Shown here in pieces: positions 22,360 to 29,248 of a stretch of DNA of 41,255 bases. The stretch is from IMG/VR virus record IMGVR_UViG_3300031885_000043, positions 1 to 41,255 of that record. One strand, given 5' to 3'. The position numbers and the translations under genes were made by a program. The DNA is from a virus. The notes under the pieces were generated by a model. That model worked only from the letters and a program-made list of their open reading frames with translations. It did no database searches and had not been told where the DNA came from. Positions within the stretch are counted from its first letter, which is position 1; every line of letters starts with the position of its first letter.

Positions 22360-23028
22360 TCATACCTCCAGGCCGCAGGGGATGTCGGTTTGCAGGCTGT
22401 TGGCGTGTATGGGCTTGATCTTGAAAATGGCCCGTTCCTCCAGGCCGCAACGGCCGTGGCGATAGGGGCCGTCCGGGCGGCGGATAATCAGACCCTCGCC
22501 GCCACGCAGGCGGACCTCGCGGTACAGTCGGCAGAGGTCCGGCCAGGCCGCCAACGGCCGCTGCTCCAGGACCGCGACGTGCTCGATGCCGGACAGCAAC
22601 CCGAGGGCACGCTCGTGGCGGGCCAGGAACGGCGTGACGGCATCGCCCTCGAACTCGCCGTAGTCCACCGCGTCAAAAACCAGGTATTGCAGACCGGACA
22701 AGTCGCCGGCCGTGGCGAACAGCCGGTCTTGAATCTCACGCGGGGCCAGGCCGGGAATCCAGAACTCGCCGTCGAGCACCAGGTTGCCCTTGTCGGCGAC
22801 TGCCTGAAGTTCAGCCAAATAGCCGGGCAACGCCTTGGCCCGCCAGGTGCATCCGCTCCGCGACCGGCTGCCGAAGCCGGGGTAAACCAGGTTTCGCACC
22901 CCGTCAATCTTCTCACTGGCCAGGACGGGCCAGCCGATCTCCCAGGCGTGCGGCACGCGGGTGGGGGCCAACATGCACTGCCGCAAGGTCGGCGGGGCGA
23001 TCCCAATGGTTATCATAACCCGGTCCAT
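22360..23028 (-). CDS. ATP-dependent DNA ligase, adenylation domain only
   Basis: 222-aa nucleotidyltransferase of the ATP-dependent ligase superfamily. Motifs in order: I KIDGVR with adenylated Lys40; III LDGEF at 85-89; IIIa FDAVDY at 119-124; IV EGLIIRR at 178-184; V KIKP at 203-206. The protein stops 16 residues after motif V, so the C-terminal OB-fold present even in small ligases (about 270 aa or more) is missing. It may need a partner, seal only special nicks, or be a decayed copy. The ATG at 23028 is fixed by the promoter: -10 ends 6 nt upstream, so the mRNA should be leaderless. It lies antisense inside the tail block with its own promoter, like a moron. Confidence 0.85.
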   Translation of the reverse strand: MDRVMITIGIAPPTLRQCMLAPTRVPHAWEIGWPVLASEKIDGVRNLVYPGFGSRSRSGCTWRAKALPGYLAELQAVADKGNLVLDGEFWIPGLAPREIQDRLFATAGDLSGLQYLVFDAVDYGEFEGDAVTPFLARHERALGLLSGIEHVAVLEQRPLAAWPDLCRLYREVRLRGGEGLIIRRPDGPYRHGRCGLEERAIFKIKPIHANSLQTDIPCGLEV

Positions 23029-23034
23029 GTTGTC

Positions 23035-23063
23035 ATTATCGCCAAGAGGCGATAAGAAGTCAA
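23035..23063 (-). promoter_or_regulatory. Promoter of the ligase-HTH operon, leaderless
   Basis: Reading the minus strand, -35 TTGACT (23063-23058), a 17-bp spacer and -10 GATAAT (23040-23035) each match the sigma70 consensus at 5 of 6 bases. Only 6 nt (GACAAC) separate the -10 from ATG at 23028, so transcription should begin at about the A of the start codon. Confidence 0.75.
23037..23054. promoter_or_regulatory. Candidate operator palindrome
   Basis: TATCGCC-AAGA-GGCGATA is a perfect 7+4+7 inverted repeat covering the promoter spacer and part of the -10 of the ligase-HTH operon. A repressor bound here would block RNA polymerase. The HTH protein of the same operon is the likely ligand, giving autoregulation; this is inference. 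Confidence 0.65.
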
Positions 23064-23083
23064 GCGAAAATCGAAAATAAATT

Positions 23084-23566
23084 ATGCCCGAAACACTGAG
23101 CGTCAAGGAACAGATCACGGCGGCCGTGGCAACCGCCCTGGAGGCGATCTCCGTCGCCAACGGATACCAGATCGACGTGGGAGAGGTCGTCAGGCCCCGG
23201 CGAACCGGCGAAAACTACGCCCCGCAGGCCTATGGAATCTCCGTCTTGCAGGGTGCCGAGGAGCCGTCGACGGGAATCGAGCCGTCGACCAATCCGCCAC
23301 TCATCGCCTGGGACTTGCAGATTCAATGTGACTGCATGATCCGCCTCAGTGAGGCCAGCACCACACCAATGGACAAGGCCCTCAATGCATTCGAAGCATC
23401 TGTCCGCAAGTGTCTGATGGTCAACCAGAATTGGGGCGGCCTGGCCCTTTACACGGTGCTCGGGCCGACCATATACCCCGCGGCCAACACCGGCGTCGAG
23501 GGCGTAACCGTGATGGCGTATATCACGTACCAAGTGAGTGAACTTGACCCGTATGAACAGAGATGA
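23084..23566 (+). CDS. Tail terminator/completion protein-like
   Basis: 160-aa protein, start divergent from the ligase promoter, with an AT-rich 50-bp gap between. The fold pattern matches tail-terminator proteins: an N-terminal helix (SVKEQITAAVATALEAISVA), then strands with LIAWDLQIQCDCMIRL, a helix (DKALNAFEASVRKCLMV) and a final strand VTVMAYITYQVSELDPY. Position between protein Z and the tail tube agrees with lambda gene order (Z, U, V). No strong ribosome-binding site is seen. The stop is in or next to the first repeat unit of the following tract. Confidence 0.65.
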   Translation: MPETLSVKEQITAAVATALEAISVANGYQIDVGEVVRPRRTGENYAPQAYGISVLQGAEEPSTGIEPSTNPPLIAWDLQIQCDCMIRLSEASTTPMDKALNAFEASVRKCLMVNQNWGGLALYTVLGPTIYPAANTGVEGVTVMAYITYQVSELDPYEQR

Positions 23567-23598
23567 CAGTTGACAGTGGACAATTGACAGTGGACAGC
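23565..23598 (+). repeat. Heptamer tract
   Basis: TGACAGT, TGACAGT, GGACAAT, TGACAGT, GGACAG units follow the tail-terminator stop. The rest of the gap to 23676 contains a CGGATCAGACGGATCGGACGG triplet-like repeat and the ribosome-binding site. Confidence 0.8.
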
Positions 23599-23675
23599 GA
23601 GCGGCGGGCGGCCGCCGTAAGCGGCATCCGCCGGATCAGACGGATCGGACGGATGAACAACAACAGGAGAGCAAG

Positions 23676-24596
23676 ATGAAACTGGGCAAGATCAGACTCG
23701 TGCGGATCGGAATCGAGGCGTCCGGCAAGGGCGTCGCTTCCTCCGCCATCACGACCGAATGCCTGTGCTACGACCCTGAGCCCAAACGCGATGACAACTA
23801 CATCCCCCGCGAGGCGGCCTTCGGCCTGGCCGGCACCATGAAGGGCTGCCGCGGACCCTCCACCGGCAAGATCACCATCCGCCGGCACCTGACCGGCAAC
23901 GGCTCCACCGGCCTGTCAGCCGCCGACACCGTGCTGCTCCAGGCCTGCGGGATGCTGCTGAGCACCCTGAAGTTCACGCCGGAGACCGATATCGCCGACC
24001 AGAAGACCATCACCATCGACTGCTGGCGCGATGGGCACAAGGAACGACTCACCGGCTGCATGGGAACCTGGAGCATGGAGGCCGAGGCCGGCAAGCCCGT
24101 GATGATGACCTACGAGCTGTCCGGCAAGTATGAGGACCTCGGCGATGAGGACACCCCAACCGCCTCGGTCGATAAGACCCTGCCGTTCAAGGGCGCCAGC
24201 GCCACGTTCACCATCGACGGCAAGGGCATCGGCATCAACAAGTTCACCCTGGCCGCCAACAACCCCGTCGTGATGCGCGAAGATATCGCCGCCGCCGGCG
24301 GGTTCCTGTATTTCTTCATCGGCGCGGGCAGAAACTACAAGGCCATCGCCGACCCGGAAGTCGAACCCGTCGCCACGTGGGACCCCTCAGCCATCAGCGA
24401 GGCCGGCACCGAGGCGGCACTGAGCATCATCGTCAAGGACGCCACAACCAAACTCACCATCGCGGCGGCGGCCTGCGAGATACTGCCGACCAACGTCGGG
24501 GTCCGCGGCGAGACGCTCATCTGGGATGCCCTGAACATCCAGATCAACGCGACTACCAAGGACGCGGAGATGTCCATGGAGTCGGCGGCGGTGTAA
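23676..24596 (+). CDS. Major tail tube protein
   Basis: 306-aa protein with RBS AGGAGAGCAAG. Alternating strands and the tube-like core (TGKITIRRHLTGNGSTGLSA, TGCMGTWSMEAEAGKPVMMTY, YELSGKYEDLGDEDTPT) are typical of siphovirus tail tube subunits. The C-terminal part (ITTKLTIAAA-like KDATTKLTIAAAACEI and INATTKDAEMSMESAAV) forms a second beta domain. It lies directly upstream of the G/GT chaperone pair, exactly as in lambda (V, G, GT, H). Family assigned from fold pattern and order. Confidence 0.78.
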   Translation: MKLGKIRLVRIGIEASGKGVASSAITTECLCYDPEPKRDDNYIPREAAFGLAGTMKGCRGPSTGKITIRRHLTGNGSTGLSAADTVLLQACGMLLSTLKFTPETDIADQKTITIDCWRDGHKERLTGCMGTWSMEAEAGKPVMMTYELSGKYEDLGDEDTPTASVDKTLPFKGASATFTIDGKGIGINKFTLAANNPVVMREDIAAAGGFLYFFIGAGRNYKAIADPEVEPVATWDPSAISEAGTEAALSIIVKDATTKLTIAAAACEILPTNVGVRGETLIWDALNIQINATTKDAEMSMESAAV

Positions 24597-24597
24597 G

Positions 24598-24935
24598 CCA
24601 ATTGACAATTGAAAATTGACAGTTGACGGCGGGCGACGGGAGCAATGGACAGTTGACAATTGACAGTTGACAGCGGCGGAAACAATGGACAATGGACAAT
24701 GGACAGTTGACAGCGGCGGAAACAATGGACAGTTGACAATGGACAGTTGACAGCGGCGGAAACAATGGACAATGGACAATGGACAGTTGACAGCGGCGGA
24801 AACAATGGACAATGGACAATGGACAGTTGACAGCGGCGGAAACAATGGACAGTTGACAATTAACAGTTGACAGCGGGCGAGCGGGCCTTGGATGCGTTGT
24901 CCATTGTCAACTGCCCACTGTCAACTGCTTACGGA
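24598..24935 (+). repeat. Large heptamer array with five 40-bp units
   Basis: CAGCGGCGGA occurs at 24671, 24711, 24751, 24791 and 24831, an exact 40-bp period: 12 bp of GCGGCGGAAACA plus four heptamers. Copy 3 has one unit replaced (AGTTGACAAT for AATGGACAAT). The array ends with reverse-complement units (24900-24927). It fills the entire 340-nt gap between tail tube and chaperone genes. Confidence 0.95.
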
Positions 24936-24943
24936 GCGAGCGT

Positions 24944-25417
24944 ATGCCACTAGCATTGAGCGCAAACGAGACTTGGAACTACTACCTGCGGACAGATCGG
25001 CCCAAGGGCCCCGATGGCAAGCCGCTGCCTGTCCCCGCCGACGGGCTGGGGGCCGATGTGCCCTGCATCGTCCTGCACCACCTGACGGGCCGACAGCAGC
25101 GGGTCCTGGCCGCCGCACTGGACACATTCGAAAAGCTGGCGGAGAACGCGGCGTCGGCGGCTTCGGTGGAGTACGTCGACGCCTGCTATACGCTGGCCAA
25201 GGCGGCGGGGATTGCCGGCTGGAATATCCGCGGCCGGGATGGCAACTGGGTGCCGCAGGACGCGGAGCTGGAGGATGTGCTCCAGTTCCAGGAAGCACGA
25301 GAAGTGGCCTACGCCGCCTGGCGAGGCGGCCTGACGCACGGTGACCTGGGAAACTCCGCCTCGCCGTCGAGTTCCGCTGGGGATGCATCTGCAAACCCGG
25401 CCGGTGCGACGGCGTAA
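24944..25417 (+). CDS. Tail assembly chaperone, gpG-like (unshifted product)
   Basis: 157-aa product. ATG at 24944 follows CGGAGCGAGCGT. In lambda, gpG and the frameshift product gpGT coat the tape measure protein and recruit tube subunits. The body is helical (TGRQQRVLAAALDTFEKLAE, ASVEYVDACYTLAKAAG) with an acidic segment (DAELEDVLQFQEAREVAY). After the slippery site the zero-frame product continues only 20 residues, ending in low-complexity SASPSSSAGDASANPAGATA. Position between tail tube and tape measure is diagnostic. Confidence 0.82.
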   Translation: MPLALSANETWNYYLRTDRPKGPDGKPLPVPADGLGADVPCIVLHHLTGRQQRVLAAALDTFEKLAENAASAASVEYVDACYTLAKAAGIAGWNIRGRDGNWVPQDAELEDVLQFQEAREVAYAAWRGGLTHGDLGNSASPSSSAGDASANPAGATA

Positions 25418-25758
25418 AAAGAAAAAGCGGAACCGGGAACCGGGAACCCGGAACCCCGTGCGAAGAGGCGCCGACGGCAAAAACGCCATACGAAACCGAA
25501 TGCCCGGCCTGCGGCGGCCGAGGCGACGCGGACTGCGAGCTCTGCGGCGGCAGTGCCGCCCTGAGCCTTCAGGCTTGCCCCAGAGAGGCGATCCCCAGGG
25601 CGGCCTGGGAAACGGTCGACGCCGCCGAGATGTACGCCAAGGGCCTGCCCCCAGAGCACGGCGGAACACTCGACCAGGCGGCGGACTTCGTAAAAGCCTG
25701 CCGAGTGGTGTGGAACGAAGAATCCCGCTGCAAGCGGGAGTTGACAGTTGACAGTTGA
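24944..25758 (+). CDS. Tail assembly chaperone, gpGT-like (-1 frameshift product)
   Basis: Predicted 271-aa fusion made by -1 slippage at GGGAAAC (25348-25354): 137 zero-frame residues, then 134 in the -1 frame, which is open from 25345 to a TGA at 25756-25758. The T part has a DnaJ-like zinc motif, CPACGGRGDADCELCGG, then WETVDAAEMYAKGLPPEHGG and QAADFVKACRVVWNEE, clearly protein-like although it has no start codon of its own. An ACCGGGA heptamer tract (about 25430-25457) lies in frame in the linker, and the stop codon is supplied by TTGACAG repeats. The shift type matches lambda G/GT. Confidence 0.85.
25348..25354 (+). promoter_or_regulatory. Programmed -1 frameshift site GGGAAAC
   Basis: The heptamer is in the X XXY YYZ register of the zero frame (G GGA AAC), the same kind of site as lambda GGGAAAG. 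A -1 frame stop at 25342-25344 lies just upstream, and the -1 frame is then open for 134 codons. Confidence 0.88.
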
Positions 25759-25927
25759 CAGTTGACAACGAAGAGGCAATGGACAATGGACAATTGACAG
25801 TTGACAGTTGACAACGAAGAGGCAATGGACAATGGACAATTGACAGTTGACAGTTGACAGCGAAAAGCGAAACGGCCTCCGCGGTGCCGTTGTCCATTGT
25901 CCATTGTCCATTGTCCATTATCAACTG
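25736..25927 (+). repeat. Heptamer tract with 46-bp repeat and inverted end
   Basis: TTGACAG and TGGACAA units with the marker AACGAAGAGGCAATGG at 25767 and 25813 (46-bp period) plus a decayed third copy. The end, 25890-25927, holds reverse-complement TGTCCAT units. It lies between the GT stop and the tape-measure start. Confidence 0.9.
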
Positions 25928-25941
25928 TCGCGGAGCGACAC

Positions 25942-27360
25942 GTGGCCAAACGGTCAATCGAAATCGTGATCTCGGCGGAGAACCGAACGGGCACGGCTTT
26001 GCAGCAGGCCAAGGCCGAACTCGCCGGCTACGCGGCTGACGTCAAGCGGATCCAGTCCAACATCGCCGCCGCCACCCGGGCGGGCGACACCGGCGCGGCC
26101 GCCGGGCAAATGGGCCTGCTGGGCGGGGCCCAGGAACGCCAGGCGACACTCAGGCAGGAAGTCGAGGGCCGGGCCGCCCTGTCGGCCAGGCTCGCGGCCT
26201 ATAAGGCCGAGCACGCCGCCATCCGGGCCAGCGTCGGGGCGACGGATGAACTGGCCGGCAGCCATGCGAAGGTTTCCGCCGAGATAGCCCGGAGCAACGC
26301 GGGAATGGAAAAATCGGTCTTGGGGGCCATCAGGTTTGGGAAGGCCATGGTCGCCGCCCGTATTGCCACCGACGCAATCGAAGCGGTCGCGTCGGCCTTG
26401 GAGGGCGACTTTTCTAAGGCCGCCGCTGCGCTTGAGCGAACACCAATCATCGGAGAACTCATCGGGGGTGGTAAAGCAGGATTCCACCTCGGCAAGGCAC
26501 TGGCGAGGAATGTGGATGAAAAGTTACACCCCAATACGGTTGTGGAGGAAGCGGTAAGCCGGGGGCTCAATGAAGCCTCCGCCGCAAAAATGAGTTTGGC
26601 GCAAATTACCGATGAAAGTCAGCGGCGGGTGAGAATTGCCGGAATGTCGGAGGAGGAGAAAGGTCTCTTCCTCTTGAATGAGGAACGGAAAAAAGCCATT
26701 GCTGGAATCAAGGCCCTGGGAATGGCGGAAGAGAGACTCCTTACTGGCAAGCCCCAAGAGGCGAAGGCACTGGCTGCCATAGAAAGCGAATACGACTCGC
26801 GGGCGGCCCGAATCAAACAAAAAACAGCGGACGACCACGCCGCAGATGTAATTGCCGCCACGAAAGAAAGGGAAGACAGAGAAGCTGAGGAGCAGCGAGC
26901 AAGAGAAAAAGTCGCGGCGGATCAGGCGGCGAAACAGAAACGCAAAGAGCAGGCCGAGGACCTGGAAGAGACCCGCCAACGCGAGCGGTTAAACGTCGAG
27001 TACAACAACATGCTGTCGGCAGCGGCGGCAAAGGGGGAGCGAGAAGAGCGCGCGGCCGCCGCAACGCGAGAGGCGGCCAATGCGGAATATAACAACATGC
27101 TGGCGGCAGCGGAAGAGCGAGCGGTCGAGCCGATGTTCCGCGGCGGGGTGGCGGCGTTCGACCGCGGGTTCCTCACGCAGGCGCCGGGCAGCACGTTCGA
27201 CCAGTCGGCCACCGCAACCGCCACGGCCAAGGCGACAGAGACAACGGCCAAGGCAACGGAGAAAACCGCCAAGGCCGTCGAGACGCTGACGGCCCGCCAA
27301 GAGCTGCTCTTCCGGGAACTGCTGACCGCCTGGCGGCCAGGGAAGGTGATTAACTTCTAG
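25942..27360 (+). CDS. Tail tape measure-like protein
   Basis: 472-aa protein, GTG start after CGGAGCG. The N-terminus (AKRSIEIVISAENRTGTALQ) and long helical stretches are typical of tape-measure proteins, which set tail length inside the tube. Residues about 360-430 contain a duplicated coiled-coil unit ending in NVEYNNMLSAAA and NAEYNNMLAAAEERA. A hydrophobic patch near residues 130-190 could be the membrane-active part. At 472 residues it is short for this class, suggesting a short tail. The middle, about 26500-26900, is visibly less GC-rich than neighbouring genes. An Ala/Thr-rich repeat (TATAKATETTAKATEKTAKA) precedes the C-terminus. Confidence 0.75.
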   Translation: MAKRSIEIVISAENRTGTALQQAKAELAGYAADVKRIQSNIAAATRAGDTGAAAGQMGLLGGAQERQATLRQEVEGRAALSARLAAYKAEHAAIRASVGATDELAGSHAKVSAEIARSNAGMEKSVLGAIRFGKAMVAARIATDAIEAVASALEGDFSKAAAALERTPIIGELIGGGKAGFHLGKALARNVDEKLHPNTVVEEAVSRGLNEASAAKMSLAQITDESQRRVRIAGMSEEEKGLFLLNEERKKAIAGIKALGMAEERLLTGKPQEAKALAAIESEYDSRAARIKQKTADDHAADVIAATKEREDREAEEQRAREKVAADQAAKQKRKEQAEDLEETRQRERLNVEYNNMLSAAAAKGEREERAAAATREAANAEYNNMLAAAEERAVEPMFRGGVAAFDRGFLTQAPGSTFDQSATATATAKATETTAKATEKTAKAVETLTARQELLFRELLTAWRPGKVINF

Positions 27361-27552
27361 CCGCCGCAGGCGGCGGAAGGCGGACAAGGGAAGCGGGAAA
27401 ATGGACAGTGGACAGTGGCAATGGAAAATGGACAGTTGACAATGGACGGCGGACAAAAACAACAAGCAGTTGACAGTGGACAATGGACAATGGGCAGTGA
27501 ACGGGGGATCCCGTCTGACGCTGTCAACTGTCCATTATCAACTGTCAATCGC
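27361..27552 (+). repeat. GGCGGAA and TGGACAR heptamer tracts with inverted arm
   Basis: GCGGAAG units at the start give way to TGGACAG/TTGACAA units up to about 27497, then to reverse-complement units (TGTCAAC, TGTCCAT, TATCAAC, TGTCAAT) at about 27521-27548. The whole tract is open in the frame of the next gene. Confidence 0.85.
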
Positions 27553-28206
27553 CCCACTGTCCTGCGAGTGGCCGAGGGACAGGCGTGCACCGCCGACGAT
27601 GGCACGCCCTGCCGAATATTCTCGGTGGTGCTGAGCCGAACCGCCGGCGAGGACCTGGGAATCGTGGCGACAGCCGTGGACCCGCGGCGGCGGTCCATTG
27701 TCAATTGTCAACTGTCCCCTGTGCGCGTCCCCGCCCCAGGCGAACCACACCCGACGCTGGCCGGCTACGTCGCCAAGGCCCCGCTGATCTTCAGCGTCGG
27801 TTTGCGCAGCAAGGACGGCGCAATGCTCGCGGCGTGCAGCAACTTCTACAACGTCCGCGTCCGCTACACGGCCGCAATCGACAATGGACAGGGGACAATG
27901 GACAGTGGACAGGGGACAATGGACAGTGGACAGGGGACAATGGACAGTGGACAGGGGACGATGGACAGTGGACAGGGGACAATGGACAGTGGACAGGGGA
28001 CAATGGACAGTGGACAGGGGACAATTGACAACGCGGAACCGGATCCGGCCGCCAACCATCAACTGTCAACCGCCAACCGTCAACTGCCCACTGCCCACTG
28101 CCCATTGTCAACTGTCAACTGTCAACTGCCAACTGGCCACTGCCCATTGTCAACTGTCAATTGTCAACTGCCAACTGGCGAAGCGACCGTAGGGAGCGAG
28201 CCATGA
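27415..28206 (+). CDS. Small tail protein embedded in repeat-encoded sequence
   Basis: 263-aa open frame. Only residues about 49-90 and 102-154 look like ordinary protein (VLRVAEGQACTADDGTPCRI, VVLSRTAGEDLGIVATAVDP; LIFSVGLRSKDGAMLAACSN). The N-terminus, a short insert at about 27693-27720 (RSIVNCQLSP), and everything after residue 155 are encoded by heptamers, including seven copies of GTMDSGQ from a 21-bp repeat and then CPLSTVNCQL-type residues from the reverse orientation. The true start is unclear; it may be inside the core. The stop overlaps the next start (ATGA). The core probably is a small distal-tail protein, as suggested by position after the tape measure. Confidence 0.5.
   Translation: MAMENGQLTMDGGQKQQAVDSGQWTMGSERGIPSDAVNCPLSTVNRPTVLRVAEGQACTADDGTPCRIFSVVLSRTAGEDLGIVATAVDPRRRSIVNCQLSPVRVPAPGEPHPTLAGYVAKAPLIFSVGLRSKDGAMLAACSNFYNVRVRYTAAIDNGQGTMDSGQGTMDSGQGTMDSGQGTMDSGQGTMDSGQGTMDSGQGTIDNAEPDPAANHQLSTANRQLPTAHCPLSTVNCQLPTGHCPLSTVNCQLPTGEATVGSEP
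27878..28182 (+). repeat. 21-bp x 7 higher-order heptamer array with inverted arm
   Basis: CAGGGGACAATGGACAGTGG recurs every 21 bp from 27889 to 28015 (seven copies, one with ACGATGG and the last with AATTGAC). Each is three heptamers. From about 28069 the tract continues in reverse orientation (TGTCAAC, TGCCCAC, TGTCAAC) to 28180. Confidence 0.95.
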
Positions 28207-29072
28207 GCGTGGTGAGCATCACCGAAAGCTGGAGCGGGATCACGTGGTCGGGCGATTCCAACCAACGCACCACCGTCCGCGTGTTCCTCGTCGAGACCGA
28301 CACGCCCGGCCGCGGCGTGTTCACGTTCCCCATCAGCAGCGGCGGGGTCACCGTGCCAAAGGAGGGCACGGCCCATCCCGACATCAGCCAGTTCAGATCC
28401 GGCGTGCCGACTATCACGGCCCAGGGGCCGACGCTGTTTGAGATCCGCATTGGGTACTCTGCGGCGGGGATCGCCGGCGGATACGAGGCCGAGAACCCCT
28501 ACGCCGATCCGCTGAGCCAGCCGGCCGACATCTCGTGGGAGGATGAGGACGGCACCGTCCAGTACGACGTTGACCTGGAGGGCCAACTGGCGATGAATAC
28601 GCTCGGGGAGATGTTCGACCCGCCCATGACGCGGCCAATATCGGACCCGGTGCTGGTTATCGAGCGCAACCAGGCGGCGTTCAGCCCGCAGACCAAGCTC
28701 AACTACCAGGACACGGTAAGCGATGGGCAGTTCTGGGGCGCGGCGGCCGGGCAGCCGCGCATGGGCAAGATCCGGGCGCGCAAGGTCCAGGCCAAGACGG
28801 CCTACTGGCGAGTGGGGTATCGCGTTGTGTTCCGAATGCAACTGCCGCCGTCCACCACCCCCGCCAACGCGTGGAAGCGACAAGTGCTGGATCGGGGCAC
28901 AATGTACCGTGGCAATGATGACGTTCTGTACGGCACGCCAAACGGTGAGATTGTGCTGCTGGATGAAGATGGGCACAAGACCACGAAGGACAAACCACAC
29001 TGGCTGTACTTCACGGAATACAAAAGCGTGAACTGGGGGCCGCTCGGAATCAACAGCGGCGATGTTGGGTAG
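28203..29072 (+). CDS. Hypothetical tail protein
   Basis: 289-aa protein; ATG overlaps the previous stop. It has beta-rich parts (VVSITESWSGITWSGDSNQR, TVRVFLVETDTPGRGVFTFP, RVGYRVVFRMQLPPSTTPAN) and a clear link region ISDPVLVIERNQAAFSPQTK. No signal peptide, membrane span or catalytic motif. Location downstream of the tape measure suggests a distal-tail or baseplate component, comparable in place to lambda M/L/K/I genes but not recognisably homologous. Confidence 0.65.
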   Translation: MSVVSITESWSGITWSGDSNQRTTVRVFLVETDTPGRGVFTFPISSGGVTVPKEGTAHPDISQFRSGVPTITAQGPTLFEIRIGYSAAGIAGGYEAENPYADPLSQPADISWEDEDGTVQYDVDLEGQLAMNTLGEMFDPPMTRPISDPVLVIERNQAAFSPQTKLNYQDTVSDGQFWGAAAGQPRMGKIRARKVQAKTAYWRVGYRVVFRMQLPPSTTPANAWKRQVLDRGTMYRGNDDVLYGTPNGEIVLLDEDGHKTTKDKPHWLYFTEYKSVNWGPLGINSGDVG

Positions 29073-29078
29073 GACGAG

Positions 29079-29225
29079 GGACAGTGGACAGTTGACAGTG
29101 TACAATTGACAATGGACAGTGGATAGTTGACAGTTGACAATGGACAGTTGACATCGGCAAACGCGGCCCGCGAACTGTCAACTGTCAACTGTCAACTATC
29201 AACTGTCAACTATCAACTGTCAATT
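29079..29225 (+). repeat. Mirror-image heptamer tract
   Basis: TGGACAG, TTGACAG, TGTACAA, TTGACAA, TGGACAG, TGGATAG, TTGACAG, TTGACAA, TGGACAG, TTGACAT are followed after about 19 bp by seven reverse units (TGTCAAC or TATCAAC types). Together they fill the gap between two tail genes and can form a long hairpin. Confidence 0.9.
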
Positions 29226-29248
29226 GAGCAGAGCGGAGCGATGCGGCC

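Noticed and set aside
24335-24859. Long minus-strand frames reading CPLSTVNCQLSTVHCPLS
   Set aside because: They are translations of the heptamer tracts, whose reverse complement has no stop codons in any frame. No ribosome-binding site or protein-like composition.
24671-24870. Possible CRISPR array from regular 40-bp spacing
   Set aside because: There are no unique spacers; the whole unit repeats, and no cas genes are present.
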